Shown here piece by piece: positions 17,392-24,317 of a stretch of DNA of 63,693 bases. Position numbers and translations under genes: made by a program. How positions within the stretch are numbered: position 1 is the first letter of the stretch; the number at the start of each line of letters is the position of its first letter. Below the pieces are notes generated by a model. It was not told the origin of the DNA, searched no databases, and worked only from the letters and a program-made list of their open reading frames with translations. Source of the DNA: Candidatus Blautia stercorigallinarum (lineage in GTDB: Bacteria > Bacillota > Clostridia > Lachnospirales > Lachnospiraceae); NCBI GenBank assembly GCA_019112785.1, contig DXIQ01000106.1, positions 1 through 63,693 on the forward strand, in the 5' to 3' direction.

Positions 17392-17945
17392 TCCCGTTCC
17401 TCTCTTTCCTTCTGTTTTTTTCGCTTCTCTCTCAGCTCCCGGAAAAATCCTGAAAGCATGGAGCTGCATTCTTCTTCCAGGACTCCCCTGGTCACCTGGA
17501 CCTTATGATTAAATCCGTCCATCTCCAGCAGGTTCAGTATAGAGCCTGCACAGCCTGCCTTGGGATTCATAGCTCCAATGACTGCTCTGTCGATCCTCGC
17601 CTGGACAATAGCGCCCCCGCACATCTGGCAGGGCTCCAGGGTCACATACAAAGTACAGCCTTCCAGTCTCCAGTCTCCCAGTTTTCTGCTGGCTTTCCGG
17701 ATAGCATTCAGTTCTGCGTGAGACAGCGTATTTTTATCTGTGTTTCTCCGGTTATAGCCTCTGGCAATGATCTTATCCTCATAGACGATAACACAGCCTA
17801 TAGGAACCTCTCCCAGAGCATAAGCTTTCATGGCCTGTTTTTTGGCCTCTCTCATATATTTCTCATCTGTTGTAAGTCTTGACGCCTCATCCACGTTTTC
17901 TGCCTCCTGACTGGCTGTTTTCTTCTTAACCCTGTTCTCCACCAT
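17388..17945 (-). CDS. tadA: tRNA-specific adenosine deaminase
   Basis: Converts A34 to inosine in tRNA-Arg(ACG). The zinc-binding and catalytic motifs of the family are present: SHAELNAI (HAE) and LEPCQMCGGAIV (PCxxC), with VPIGCVIVYEDKIIARGYNR before them. The conserved domain starts at EKYMREAKKQA. A Lys/Glu-rich N-terminal extension of about 30 residues precedes it and the start is uncertain: none of the candidate ATGs (17945 or 18002) has a convincing ribosome binding site. The C-terminus is strongly charged (LREKRKKQKEREERE). The stop overlaps the start of the methyltransferase gene by 4 bases, so the two are coupled. Confidence 0.92.
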   Translation of the reverse strand: MVENRVKKKTASQEAENVDEASRLTTDEKYMREAKKQAMKAYALGEVPIGCVIVYEDKIIARGYNRRNTDKNTLSHAELNAIRKASRKLGDWRLEGCTLYVTLEPCQMCGGAIVQARIDRAVIGAMNPKAGCAGSILNLLEMDGFNHKVQVTRGVLEEECSSMLSGFFRELREKRKKQKEREERE

Positions 17946-18017
17946 CAGATTTTCTTTCTGATGCTTCTTGTTGCATTTATTGTAATGTATTCCCATAGGC
18001 AAATCAAGTCTGGTATT

Positions 18018-18986
18018 TCATCTTTCCCCTCCGGCGTATTTCCGGTAATTTCCCGGGGTGATCCCGAAATGTTTCCGGTAAATCCTGGTGAAATAGCTGG
18101 GATCATAAAATCCGCATTCGAATCCGATCTCCTTAACAGACAGCTCTGAAGATTCAAGAAGACGTCTTGCCTGATCCAGTCTGTACTCTATCATATATTC
18201 TATCGGGGCCTTTCCATAATATTTCTGGAAACATCTGCCAGCTTCACTGGAGCTTATCCCTGCCGAGGCTGCCACTTCTTCCAGGGATATTTTTTCCTGA
18301 TAATGCTCATTTATATAATCCAGCATTTTGCGCAGCCTTATCTGTGTTTTTTGTTCCTTTCCGGACTCTTTCTGAAAAGGGAGGTCTTCTCTGTGGATAT
18401 ACAATTCTCTGAAAATTCCCATCAGTTCCCCTGCCACATCCAGTTCAAAACATGGGGAATCTGGTTCTCCTTTCCCGAAGTCCAGAGAAATTTCCTCATA
18501 AAAGCCTTTTCTCCCGTACTTTGCCAGAAGTCCATAGACATGATACAGTCTTTTTATGATCTGAGCCTGCCATTCCACATCAGGACCCAGGATAAAATAT
18601 GGCAGAGAAGGATTATATAAAACAGCTGATAAATATTTCTGATAGACCATGCCGGTCACGGGAGCTATAAGCTCCCCGGAAAACACGATATTGGGGCAAA
18701 GACAGTCCTTCCTCTTTCCTGTTTGTACATAGCTGTGAAACTCACCGCCATTGAGAAATATCGTTTCCCCCTGAACAAGATGGAGATGTCTGTCCCCTGC
18801 CCGGACCTCCACCTCTCCCTGGTAAACGGAAAAAAACTCCGGTTCCCTGTGCCAGTGAAATGGTACCTGGCCATGTTCCCATTTTGCAAGATTGTCTGTA
18901 TAATACTGTATCGGAAACCTGTCAGTGCCCTGAGACAGGTTTTCTCTCATCTGATGATCTCTTGGCATCACAGCGCCAGCCTTCAT
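18018..18986 (-). CDS. AraC family transcriptional regulator with N-terminal cupin
   Basis: A 322-residue regulator. The N-terminal half is a cupin that may bind a sugar or similar ligand (QVPFHWHREPEFFSVYQGEV, LVQGETIFLNGGEFH). The C-terminal ~100 residues are two AraC helix-turn-helix motifs (ISLEEVAASAGISSSEAGRC; LSVKEIGFECGFYDPSYFTR) ending in FGITPGNYRKY. AAAGGA sits 5 bases before the ATG. It is divergent from the MFS transporter gene and the 143-base space between them holds a perfect TGATAT-N4-ATATCA palindrome, so it likely controls that transporter. Ligand is unknown. Confidence 0.9.
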   Translation of the reverse strand: MKAGAVMPRDHQMRENLSQGTDRFPIQYYTDNLAKWEHGQVPFHWHREPEFFSVYQGEVEVRAGDRHLHLVQGETIFLNGGEFHSYVQTGKRKDCLCPNIVFSGELIAPVTGMVYQKYLSAVLYNPSLPYFILGPDVEWQAQIIKRLYHVYGLLAKYGRKGFYEEISLDFGKGEPDSPCFELDVAGELMGIFRELYIHREDLPFQKESGKEQKTQIRLRKMLDYINEHYQEKISLEEVAASAGISSSEAGRCFQKYYGKAPIEYMIEYRLDQARRLLESSELSVKEIGFECGFYDPSYFTRIYRKHFGITPGNYRKYAGGER

Positions 18987-19069
18987 ATCCGTCCTTTGCC
19001 CCTTTCTCCTTTTTGGGTAAATAATACTATATTTTTCTGAGAAAATCCATGTATTTGATCTTAATATGG

Positions 19070-19085
19070 TGATATTCTTATATCA
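19070..19085. promoter_or_regulatory. Palindromic operator candidate between the AraC and MFS genes
   Basis: TGATAT-TCTT-ATATCA is a perfect 6-4-6 inverted repeat that overlaps the probable -10 region of the MFS gene (TTGATC at 19056 with an 18-base spacer to TATATC). Its place suggests control by the divergent AraC-type protein. Confidence 0.45.
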
Positions 19086-19129
19086 ACACAGAAATCTGTG
19101 ACTCTGTTTTCAAAGAAAGGAAATTTCTT

Positions 19130-20290
19130 ATGACCATTCTCCTTCTTATATTTATTTACATTTTTTACATTGGACTCGGTATTCCGGATTCCCTTCTGGG
19201 AACTGCCTGGCCGGCGATCTATACAGAATTCCATGCGCCTATTTCTTATGTAAGTTTTGTTTCCATGATCATTTCCGGAGGTACTGTTGCCTCCAGTCTC
19301 TTAAGCGCCAGGATCATTGCCAAGCTTGGAACTCCAAAAGTGACCGCCCTGTCCACCAGTCTTACCGCAATTGCACTTCTGGGCTTTTCCTGTTCCCAGA
19401 ACTTTCTCTGGCTGTGCCTGTGCGCGGTTCCACTGGGTATCGGCGCCGGCTCTATCGACACTGCGCTAAACAATTATGTAGCCGTAAACTACAACGCCAT
19501 GCAGATGAGTTTTCTCCACTGTTTCTACGGTATCGGAGTGTCTCTCAGCCCTTATCTCATGTCTCTGGCCTTGTCCGATAACATGAACTGGAGAGGAGGG
19601 TACCGGACAGTATTTTTTATACAGCTGTGCATTGCTCTCCTTTCCATCGTCTCTCTGCCTTTATGGAAAAAGGCAAAGCAGCGCCAGCCGGGAAAAGAGA
19701 TCCGGATGAAGGTCCTGTCTCCCGGAGAAATGCTGGGAAACAGGCGGATTTTTTTCGCTTTTCTCACATTTGTAGGTATCAGCGCTCTGGAATCCGTCTG
19801 CCTGATCTGGGGAAGTACGTTCCTGGTAGATACAAAAGGGATGGAAGCAGACGCCGCTGCTAAAATGATCACCTTCTATTTTGTGGGAATGGCTATTGGC
19901 AGATTTTTTTCCGGTCTGCTCTCAGTACGCTTTAACAGCCGGCAGCTGATCAGGGCCGGTCAGGTGATCATCCTGGCGGCTGTCCTTTTACTCCTTCTTC
20001 CTCTTCCCGGACCGGCAGCGATCCTGGGATTATTTCTCATAGGACTGGGAAACGGACCTCAGTTTCCAAACATGACCCATCTCACTCCTATACTTTTTGG
20101 AATAGAATCCTCTCAGTCTATTATCGGCATGGAAATGGCTTTCTCCAACGCCAGTATCATGCTGACACCTGCGGTCTTTGGATTTATTGCCCAGCATATA
20201 GGAACCTGGTGTTTTCCGCCCTTTTTGCTGGTCATGTTCCTGCTCCTTGTTTTCAGTTCCCGGATGCTGGATAGGAGACAGGCAATGTAA
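19130..20290 (+). CDS. MFS transporter
   Basis: Integral membrane transporter of 386 residues with about 12 hydrophobic helices and no signal peptide. The first helix is preceded by almost no cytoplasmic part. Helix 2-3 shows the MFS pattern SARIIAKLGTPKVTAL, and the central cytoplasmic loop is basic (WKKAKQRQPGKEIRMK). The composition GLGIPDSLLGTAWPAIY recalls the FHS/YfkF-like sugar or drug porters, but the substrate cannot be read from sequence. AAAGGAAA lies about 8 bases upstream of the ATG. Divergent AraC-type regulator upstream; repeats and tRNA-Ser downstream. Confidence 0.9.
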   Translation: MTILLLIFIYIFYIGLGIPDSLLGTAWPAIYTEFHAPISYVSFVSMIISGGTVASSLLSARIIAKLGTPKVTALSTSLTAIALLGFSCSQNFLWLCLCAVPLGIGAGSIDTALNNYVAVNYNAMQMSFLHCFYGIGVSLSPYLMSLALSDNMNWRGGYRTVFFIQLCIALLSIVSLPLWKKAKQRQPGKEIRMKVLSPGEMLGNRRIFFAFLTFVGISALESVCLIWGSTFLVDTKGMEADAAAKMITFYFVGMAIGRFFSGLLSVRFNSRQLIRAGQVIILAAVLLLLLPLPGPAAILGLFLIGLGNGPQFPNMTHLTPILFGIESSQSIIGMEMAFSNASIMLTPAVFGFIAQHIGTWCFPPFLLVMFLLLVFSSRMLDRRQAM

Positions 20291-20296
20291 AGTCGG

Positions 20297-20338
20297 ATGC
20301 CCGCTCGTGCAAGCAGGGCAGTCCCTTGCCGGGCGCAT
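20297..20338. repeat. Fragment of a GC-rich palindromic repeat
   Basis: The segment GCTCGTGCAAGCAGGGCAG...TTGCCGGGC closely resembles the inner hairpin of the tandem repeat at 23577-23816 (GCTCGTGCAAGCACGGCAG...TTGCCGGGC). It starts directly after the MFS stop codon and is followed by the hairpin element copy 2. Confidence 0.7.
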
Positions 20339-20347
20339 CGTAAAAAA

Positions 20348-20495
20348 GGGGATGTCGCATTAATCAAAATCGAGAATATTTATACATTTTATCGCTCAGT
20401 CTGCGCCGCTTTGAGCCTATAGTCTCAAAGCTATGCTCGACAAATTCGCATAAAATATCTAAATATTCCTGAAATATGACTAATGCGGCATCCCC
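20348..20495. repeat. Hairpin repeat element, copy 2 (long form)
   Basis: A 148-base nested palindrome. The outer arms GGGGATGTCGCATTAAT / ATGACTAATGCGGCATCCCC pair. The middle arms (AATATTTATACATTTTAT / ATAAAATATCTAAATATTCC) pair, and the centre has the perfect stem GCTTTGAG / CTCAAAGC. On the minus strand it ends in a T-run, so it can serve as terminator for tRNA-Ser. It is homologous to the short form at 3351-3429. Confidence 0.78.
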
Positions 20496-20504
20496 AAAAT
20501 ATTC

Positions 20505-20594
20505 TGGCGGAGATGGTGGGAGTCGAACCCACGCGCCCTTGCGGACCTATCGCATTTCGAGTGCGACCTCTTACGACCACTTGAGTACATCTCC
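20505..20594 (-). tRNA. tRNA-Ser (anticodon CGA)
   Basis: Read on the minus strand: acceptor stem GGAGATG / CATCTCC, D arm CTCAAGTGGTCGTAAGAG, anticodon stem TCGCA / TGCGA with the loop CTCGAAA (anticodon CGA), a long class II variable arm, and the T arm GTGGG-TTCGACT-CCCAC. Discriminator G is followed by an encoded CCA (included). Confidence 0.95.
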
Positions 20595-20626
20595 TGATCT
20601 TCTCCTGCATTGGCAGGACAAGATTT

Positions 20627-20655
20627 ATTATATCCCCTGTCCGGTTACAGGTCAA
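20627..20655 (-). promoter_or_regulatory. Promoter of tRNA-Ser
   Basis: TTGACC, a 17-base spacer and a perfect TATAAT on the minus strand, about 30 bases before the mature tRNA 5' end. Confidence 0.85.
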
Positions 20656-20664
20656 GAAAAGTTT

Positions 20665-21858
20665 TCAAAACTGGGGTGTGTCAATGAGCCGGTACCAGTA
20701 TCCAAACCTTCCCCGCCTTTCCCGGGAACCTGCGCACTCTTTAAAATAAGGAAAGCCGAACATATTTGCCATAAGACTTTCCTGCCGTTCATAAATTCCA
20801 GGAACTCCCAGTATGTATCTTCCATCTTCTTTTCTTTTTCCCATCAGCAGATGTCCGTAATTTTTCACTCCATACCGGAGAAAATTATTGTTCATCAGAC
20901 CCCGGTCCCGTCTTCCAAGGATCCGCAGATCCGCCGGCGTTACTTTCTGGCAGTCTGTGATCTCCTCATCTGAAAAAGGAATGAACAGCTGCTTCGGGGC
21001 AGCCGACTGGCTTTCCATCATCGGTTCGTCCGCGATCTTTACAGTATCCTGGCTTTCTCTGACTGTCTCTTCATATTCTGAAGCTGTTTCCGGGATTTCT
21101 TCCGGTGCGGGATTCTCTTCCAGAATTTCTTCTGTCTCCCCGTATTCTCCCTGGTAAGCCGATCCGGCCTCTGTTCCCGGTGTCATATAATACGCATTTT
21201 CCGACTCCTCCCGGTACTCACTTTCCGGCTCATCCGAAGTCTCCCGGTTCTCGCTTTTCGATTTTCCCTGCATTTCCCGGTTCTCGCTTCCCGGCATCTC
21301 TGAGTTTTTCCCTTCTGCTCCTCCCGGAACTTCACCAGAATCCGGTTCTGTATCTGTCACACTATCTTCCTGGGGAAAGATCTGTAGTGTATCTGAAACT
21401 GTATTACCGTCTTCATAATCTTCTTCCTCTGGCAAAGGGTTATCCTCATCTTTTTCCTCCTGCAGGGAAGGGAGCATGATCATATCCGGTCTTACCGGCT
21501 GTTCGTCCCAGCCGCTGGCATAGATCTCCCCGTTTTCTCCCAGGATCAGCAGTCCTCCCAAGTCGCCCAGACTATAACTGCTGCCGCCTATCTGATCTTC
21601 TCCCGACTCCAGTTCAAATTCTGCCTGACTTCCTGCCAGATCTCCTTTTCCCAGATATATTCCTCTGGCAGAATTTCCTTCTCTTACATAACCGTATGCT
21701 CTGGCCTCTACAGAATCTCTTCCCTGGATCCCTCTCAGTTTAAAACTCATACGGCAGATCCCGTTTCTGGCTTCAACTTTGATAAATCCTTTTCCGTCGC
21801 CTTTCTTTCCCTGAACGTATTCGTATACATAGGCAATAAATCTTCTATATCCCGGCAT
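20665..21858 (-). CDS. Lachnospiraceae-type hypothetical protein with acidic repeat linker
   Basis: A 397-residue protein of unknown function in three parts. Residues 1-125 look like a beta-rich domain (FIAYVYEYVQGKKG, GFIKVEARNGICRM, YGYVREGNSARGIYL). Residues ~130-290 are a strongly acidic, low-complexity linker with repeats of the SENRE(M/T) type. The last ~95 residues are a conserved-looking domain (DLRILGRRDRGLMNNNFLRY, YGHLLMGKR, FGYWYRLID); I recall similar ends in a family described as DUF6128, but this is from memory. There is no signal peptide or membrane helix. AGGAAGG is 5 bases before the ATG. It lies between tRNA-Ser and the ABC-F gene on the same strand. Confidence 0.75.
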   Translation of the reverse strand: MPGYRRFIAYVYEYVQGKKGDGKGFIKVEARNGICRMSFKLRGIQGRDSVEARAYGYVREGNSARGIYLGKGDLAGSQAEFELESGEDQIGGSSYSLGDLGGLLILGENGEIYASGWDEQPVRPDMIMLPSLQEEKDEDNPLPEEEDYEDGNTVSDTLQIFPQEDSVTDTEPDSGEVPGGAEGKNSEMPGSENREMQGKSKSENRETSDEPESEYREESENAYYMTPGTEAGSAYQGEYGETEEILEENPAPEEIPETASEYEETVRESQDTVKIADEPMMESQSAAPKQLFIPFSDEEITDCQKVTPADLRILGRRDRGLMNNNFLRYGVKNYGHLLMGKRKEDGRYILGVPGIYERQESLMANMFGFPYFKECAGSRERRGRFGYWYRLIDTPQF

Positions 21859-21948
21859 ATGCCCTTCCTTTGGATCCTTATCCCTAAAGTATATGAGGAC
21901 TCCTTTTCTTTAGAACCTGGCTTTTATAATTTTTCTACGGATAAGTTT

Positions 21949-23493
21949 CTATATTTTATCAAGGGAAAGAGTTCCGGTAGCTATCCTTTCACGGAATCTT
22001 ACATCATGCTCCACAGCCAGCAATGTAGGACAATAATCCAGGAGCAGTGTCTCTATCTGAACTCTTGAAAATACATCAATATAGTTCAGGGGTTCGTCCC
22101 ATATATACAGATGAGCCGGCGTCAGAAGACTGGCTGCCAGAAGCACCTTTTTCTTCTGTCCTTCGGAAAACTCCGCCATGTTCTTTCCAAACTGGGTCCT
22201 GTCCATATCCAGCTGTCGGAGTACAGCACAGAAAAGACTTTCCTCCAGTCCCTTTTTCCTGCAGAATTCCCGTATACTGCCTTGCAGGAAAGAGGTATCC
22301 TGGCTGACATAAGATATCACAAGACCGGAAGCGGTTTTTAACTCGCCTCTTTCCTCCGGTCTTTCGCCTTTTCCAAACTGGGGGATCCCCGTAGCTTTTT
22401 CCAGGATCATTTTCAGCAAAGTGGACTTTCCCTGGCCATTTCTTCCGGTTACAAATATCCTCTCTCCCTGAAAGATCTCAAAATCCAGTTCTTTAAATAA
22501 CACTTTACCGCTGCAAGGGAACTCCAGTCCGTATCCATCAGCCGCCGCCAGCCTTTCCTTACGATATTTCAGAGGAGTCATTTTCAGAGCCCGGATCTCC
22601 TCGATATCCTGAAGAAGACCTTCCTGCTGCCGGATCTCCCGTTCCACACGTTTTTCCATCTGTTTGACCCTGCTCTGCATCTTTTTTGTTTTTCCGCCGA
22701 TATAGGCTCTGGTGGCAATGGAACGATCATGTTCTTTCGCAGGGTCAAATCCGATCTTGGAGCTTTCATTTTTCTCTGCCCACTGTTTTGTCTGCCCTGC
22801 TGCTTCCCTCAGCTTTCCAATAGCTTTTCTGTGTTTTTCATTCTCTCTCCTGGCAAATTCATCCTGCCGCCGTTTATTCTCCTCCCAGGAGCTGAAGTTT
22901 CCGCTTTGTATCTCAATACTCCTCCGGTTCAGCACCAGGATATGGTCGATACATGTGTCCAGCAGATCCCTGTCATGAGACACCAGGATAAATCCTTTTT
23001 TCTCTTTCAGATAATTCTTTACCATTTCCCTGGATTCCTGATCCAGATGATTGGTAGGCTCGTCCAGAAGCAGAAAATCATTTTCACCGGAAAAAAGCAC
23101 TGCCAGAAGGAGCTTGGTCTGCTCGCCAAAACTGAGGGTATCAAATCTCCGATACAGAAGATCTCCCTCCAGCCCCAGCTGGTCCATTTCGCAGAATACC
23201 CGCCACTGTTCACAGCCGGGTTTCAGATCTTCTATAAATTCCGCCGCCGGCTTTAACCGGTCTTCTTTCCTTATAGTATATGGGAAATAATCAAAACAGG
23301 TACTGGCTGTAATACTGCCCTGATAAGAATATTCCCCCAAAAGCAGTTTCAGGAAAGTAGTCTTGCCTTTTCCGTTTCTCCCCGCAAAACCCAGCTTCCA
23401 GTCTGTATCCACTGAAAAAGAAACATTTTCAAAAATATTATCAAAACTGCCCTCATATCCAAAAGTAAGATTACTCACATTAATCTGAGACAT
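21949..23493 (-). CDS. Lsa-like ABC-F ribosomal protection protein
   Basis: Soluble ABC-F ATPase of 514 residues with no membrane helices. Members of the Lsa/Vga group displace lincosamides, streptogramin A and pleuromutilins from the ribosome. First ABC domain: Walker A GRNGKGKTT, signature LSFGEQTKL, Walker B LLLDEPTNHLD. An inter-domain linker rich in Arg/Lys/Glu follows (QDEFARRENEKHRKAIGKLR). Second ABC domain: GRNGQGKSTL, signature FSEGQKKKV, Walker B IWDEPLNYID, a variant shared with Lsa proteins as I recall. GGAGGG precedes the ATG. Whether this copy gives resistance or has a housekeeping translation role cannot be decided here. Confidence 0.88.
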   Translation of the reverse strand: MSQINVSNLTFGYEGSFDNIFENVSFSVDTDWKLGFAGRNGKGKTTFLKLLLGEYSYQGSITASTCFDYFPYTIRKEDRLKPAAEFIEDLKPGCEQWRVFCEMDQLGLEGDLLYRRFDTLSFGEQTKLLLAVLFSGENDFLLLDEPTNHLDQESREMVKNYLKEKKGFILVSHDRDLLDTCIDHILVLNRRSIEIQSGNFSSWEENKRRQDEFARRENEKHRKAIGKLREAAGQTKQWAEKNESSKIGFDPAKEHDRSIATRAYIGGKTKKMQSRVKQMEKRVEREIRQQEGLLQDIEEIRALKMTPLKYRKERLAAADGYGLEFPCSGKVLFKELDFEIFQGERIFVTGRNGQGKSTLLKMILEKATGIPQFGKGERPEERGELKTASGLVISYVSQDTSFLQGSIREFCRKKGLEESLFCAVLRQLDMDRTQFGKNMAEFSEGQKKKVLLAASLLTPAHLYIWDEPLNYIDVFSRVQIETLLLDYCPTLLAVEHDVRFRERIATGTLSLDKI

Positions 23494-24063
23494 ATCTATC
23501 CCTCCTCATTGTGTTGCCAAAGGGGCTGCTGTCCTTCCCAAAACCTCACTTTTCTATAAAAGAGCGTATCTGATCCTTTCGATTCCGCCTCGCGATCACT
23601 GCAATACGCACAGCTCGCTGCTTCGCCGCTCGCTGTACTTGCCCGACAAATATCTGCTCGTGCAAGCACGGCAGCTGCTTGCCGGGCTTATCCAATCGTT
23701 TCGGCTCTGCCTCACGATTACTGCGATAACGCACAGCTCGCTGCTTCGCCGCTCGCTGTACTTGCCCGGCAAATATCTGCTCGTGCAAGCACGGCAGCTG
23801 CTTACCGGGCTTATCGCACAAAAAAGAGAGGTGGTGAGAATACAGCCTGTTTTTGGCAACATAAAACCTGCCTTCCGGCTTCTCCGGAAGGAACCTGACT
23901 CCAAGTTTCACGATATCCAAAAACAAACTATCTCCTCATTTTTTCACCTCTCTCATTTTTCATAGCCCCATTATAGTCAGGATCATACCCTCTGTCAATT
24001 CTTTTTCTACATGGTAAGGATTTCATTTTTCCATATATTTACAATATATTTCTAATTTTTTTC
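23494..24063. other. Gene-free region with repeats
   Basis: No credible gene is seen in this 570-base gap. It holds the tandem 122-base repeat, a short hairpin CCTTCCGG / CCGGAAGG at about 23870-23890, and an AT-rich stretch leading to the tRNA-Pro promoter. Open frames here are made by the repeats themselves. Confidence 0.7.
23577..23816. repeat. Tandem 122-base repeat with nested GC-rich palindromes (two copies)
   Basis: Two head-to-tail units (23577-23698 and 23699-23816) are almost identical. Each contains AGCTCGCTGCTTCGCCGCTC and then a palindrome in which GCCCGGCAA pairs with TTGCCGGGC around an inner CGTGC-AA-GCACG stem. The second unit differs by a few substitutions, mainly at its ends. 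It lies upstream of the ABC-F gene. The style is that of REP-like elements in Lachnospiraceae genomes. A related fragment lies at 20297. Confidence 0.85.
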
Positions 24064-24092
24064 TTGACATCTGCCTTTCTATTCTTTATAAT
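24064..24092 (+). promoter_or_regulatory. Consensus promoter of tRNA-Pro
   Basis: A perfect TTGACA, a 17-base spacer and a perfect TATAAT, placed 21 bases before the mature tRNA 5' end. Confidence 0.95.
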
Positions 24093-24113
24093 AATTTCTG
24101 TTGAACACCTTAA

Positions 24114-24187
24114 CGAAGCGTGGCTCAGTTTGGTAGAGCGCTGCGTTCGGGACGCAGAGGTCGCGTGTTCGAATCACGTCGCTTCGA
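24114..24187 (+). tRNA. tRNA-Pro (anticodon CGG)
   Basis: Acceptor stem CGAAGCG / CGCTTCG, D arm GGCTCAGTTTGGTAGAGC, anticodon stem CTGCG / CGCAG with the loop TTCGGGA (anticodon CGG followed by G37, as in tRNA-Pro), and T arm CGTG-TTCGAAT-CACG. Discriminator A; CCA is not encoded. Confidence 0.96.
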
Positions 24188-24195
24188 CTGGTTGT

Positions 24196-24237
24196 AAAAA
24201 TACCGGAAAACCTGATCACAGGTTTCCGGTATTTTTT
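24196..24237 (+). terminator. Terminator of tRNA-Pro
   Basis: A long stem AAAAATACCGG...CCGGTATTTTTT with a short loop and T-run, 8 bases after the tRNA. Confidence 0.93.
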
Positions 24238-24263
24238 GTTCACAGGATTTCATGCAGTTAGAA

Positions 24264-24308
24264 AAGGGATCTTACCCTTTCGCATTTCTGCGCCGGGTAA
24301 GATCCCTT
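24264..24308 (-). terminator. Terminator of the Na/Pi cotransporter gene
   Basis: A 14-bp perfect stem AAGGGATCTTACCC / GGGTAAGATCCCTT lies 10 bases after the stop of the cotransporter gene, with T-runs on both sides. Confidence 0.9.
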
Positions 24309-24317
24309 CTTTTTTTC

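Noticed and set aside
23577-23816. CRISPR array
   Set aside because: Only two long units (about 122 bases) that are similar along their whole length, with no unique spacers and no cas genes nearby.
23546-23926. Open frames across the tandem repeat at 23.6 kb
   Set aside because: They encode the repeat unit itself (PGKQLPCLHEQIF twice) and shift with the repeat; no ribosome binding site or known domain.
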